Shown here piece after piece: positions 5,509 through 6,463 of a DNA stretch of 6,463 nucleotides. The first letter of the stretch is position 1. The number at the start of each line of letters is the position of its first letter. This DNA comes from DATKMS01 sp041497995 (GTDB lineage: Bacteria > Desulfobacterota > Binatia > HRBIN30): positions 1 through 6,463 of the forward strand of contig JBGQHM010000390.1 in NCBI GenBank assembly GCA_041497995.1, written 5' to 3'. The position numbers and the translations under genes were made by a program. Below the pieces are notes generated by a model. The model had not been told where the DNA came from. It worked only from the letters and a program-made list of their open reading frames with translations, and did not search any database.

Positions 5509-6463
5509 CTACGCCTCCAGGAGTTTGATCTTGTCTGCGTAGCGCTTGATGGTGTCGTTGACCAAGCGCAGGTCCGCGGCAATTTCCACGGGCCGGTTGG
5601 CGTACGTCGAGGGAACGCCCTCGATCTGCCCAAGGTGATAGGCGGTCTTTTGGTCGGCGAACTTCAGACCGTGCGCCGTGGAAATGACCACGACTCGTTG
5701 ATTGGAACGGATGACTCTGCGCTCCACCAGCTTGCGGAGGACGGCGAGCGCCACGCCGGTGTGCGGGCAGTTGAACATGCCGGTGCGGTCGGCGCGCGCG
5801 GCTTCGTCGGCGAGCTCGGTCTCGCTGGCCTGCTCGACGACGCCGTCGAACGCCTGCAGGACCTTTACGGCGCGCTTGTAGCTCACGGGGTTGCCGATCT
5901 GGATGGCGCTTGCCAGCGTCTTCTGCGCTTGTACCGGCACGAAGGACTCGAAGTTCTTGAGGTAGGCGAGGTACAGCGGGTTGGCGTTCTGCGCTTGCGC
6001 GACGGCAATGCGAGGTAGCTTCTGCGTCAGGCCGAGCTCGCGCATCATCAAGAAACCCTTCCCAAGGGCGCTCACGTTGCCGAGGTTGCCGCCGGGAATC
6101 ACGATCCAATCCGGTACTTCCCAATTGAATTGCTGCACCAACTCGATGGCGACGGTCTTCTGGCCTTCGATGCGCAGGCTGTTCATCGAGTTGGCGAGGT
6201 ACACGGTGCGTTGCTTGGTGATCTCCTGTACCAGCGCCATGCAGCCGTCGAAGTCGGTGTCGAGGCTGAGGACGAGGGCGCCGTTCGCCAGCGGTTGGAC
6301 GAGTTGCGCGGGGGATACCTTATCGCGCGGCAGCAGCACGACCGCCGGGATGCCCGCGGCCGCGCAATAGTTGGCAAGGGCGGCGGAGGTATCGCCGGTC
6401 GAGGCGCAAGCAATCGCTGCGATGGTCTGCCCCTCGGCGATCATCTGCTTCACGACCGACACC
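5509..6463 (-). CDS. thrC: Threonine synthase, plant-like (N-terminus beyond the window)
   Basis: About 317 C-terminal residues are present; the frame is open at the window edge, so the true start is missing (the first codon in view is GTG for an internal Val). The enzyme converts O-phosphohomoserine to threonine with PLP in the cytoplasm. Visible motifs, numbered from the first full codon in the window: CASTGDTSAAL (19-29), in the ASTGD/N substrate loop; LVQPLANGALVLSLDTDFDGC (54-74), strongly like plant threonine synthase; PGGNLGN (123-129), the glycine-rich loop for the cofactor phosphate; CPHTGVA (232-238); and STAHGLKF (261-268). The PLP lysine and any S-adenosylmethionine regulatory region lie upstream and cannot be judged. 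The gene is followed directly by cystathionine gamma-synthase, forming a threonine/methionine branch-point pair. The identity is firm; the regulatory class is not visible. Confidence 0.93.
   Translation of the reverse strand, partial: VSVVKQMIAEGQTIAAIACASTGDTSAALANYCAAAGIPAVVLLPRDKVSPAQLVQPLANGALVLSLDTDFDGCMALVQEITKQRTVYLANSMNSLRIEGQKTVAIELVQQFNWEVPDWIVIPGGNLGNVSALGKGFLMMRELGLTQKLPRIAVAQAQNANPLYLAYLKNFESFVPVQAQKTLASAIQIGNPVSYKRAVKVLQAFDGVVEQASETELADEAARADRTGMFNCPHTGVALAVLRKLVERRVIRSNQRVVVISTAHGLKFADQKTAYHLGQIEGVPSTYANRPVEIAADLRLVNDTIKRYADKIKLLEA
5514..5518 (-). promoter_or_regulatory. Shine-Dalgarno sequence that fixes the GTG start of cystathionine gamma-synthase
   Basis: The minus strand reads GGAGG, inside the last codons of the threonine synthase gene, 6 nt before the GTG at 5507. 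The upstream stop (TAG, 5511-5509) is separated from the GTG by a single base, which suggests translational coupling. Confidence 0.8.

Noticed and set aside
5508..5633. Upstream extension of cystathionine gamma-synthase to an ATG at 5633
   Set aside because: It reads the end of threonine synthase out of frame. The GTG at 5507 has GGAGG at ideal spacing and gives the usual family length.
4946..6124. 392-codon minus-strand frame spanning the thrC-metB junction
   Set aside because: It is extremely Arg/Ser-rich and overlaps two genes whose catalytic motifs are plain in other frames.

Overview
The window is GC-rich, protein-coding bacterial DNA. I see no tRNA, rRNA, CRISPR array or insertion sequence. 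Three things point to an uncultured deltaproteobacterium-like lineage, perhaps Binatota: the codon use, a secreted protein with a very long Thr/Pro linker and a C-terminal dockerin-like domain, and a bacterial lytic transglycosylase. This placement is an inference from protein style, not from a marker gene.

Layout, left to right. Positions 1-48 hold the first 16 codons of a minus-strand gene that leaves the window; it is possibly an amidohydrolase-type enzyme. A gap of about 100 bp separates it from a large minus-strand gene (151-3198). That gene encodes an exported protein made of a signal peptide, a beta-propeller-like ectodomain, a linker of about 425 residues built on a Thr-X alternation, and a duplicated calcium-loop dockerin-like domain. 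Next comes a 345 bp divergent intergenic region (3199-3543) with three perfect inverted repeats and a good intrinsic terminator on the minus strand. A plus-strand gene (3544-4245) then encodes a small exported SLT-family lytic transglycosylase.

A 65 bp convergent gap leads to a tight minus-strand pair. Upstream is a threonine synthase, cut by the window edge (5509-6463). It is followed one base after its stop codon by cystathionine gamma-synthase (4311-5507), which starts with GTG behind a strong Shine-Dalgarno sequence. Both enzymes look, by eye, like the plant versions. In plants these two compete for the same substrate, O-phosphohomoserine, so the pair may be a compact threonine/methionine branch-point operon in which methionine synthesis also starts from phosphohomoserine.

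The most interesting items are this possible phosphohomoserine branch-point pair, the structured leader with an internal terminator upstream of the secreted protein, and the charge-polarised linker, whose first half is basic and second half acidic. I found no clear evidence of a wholly new multi-gene system.
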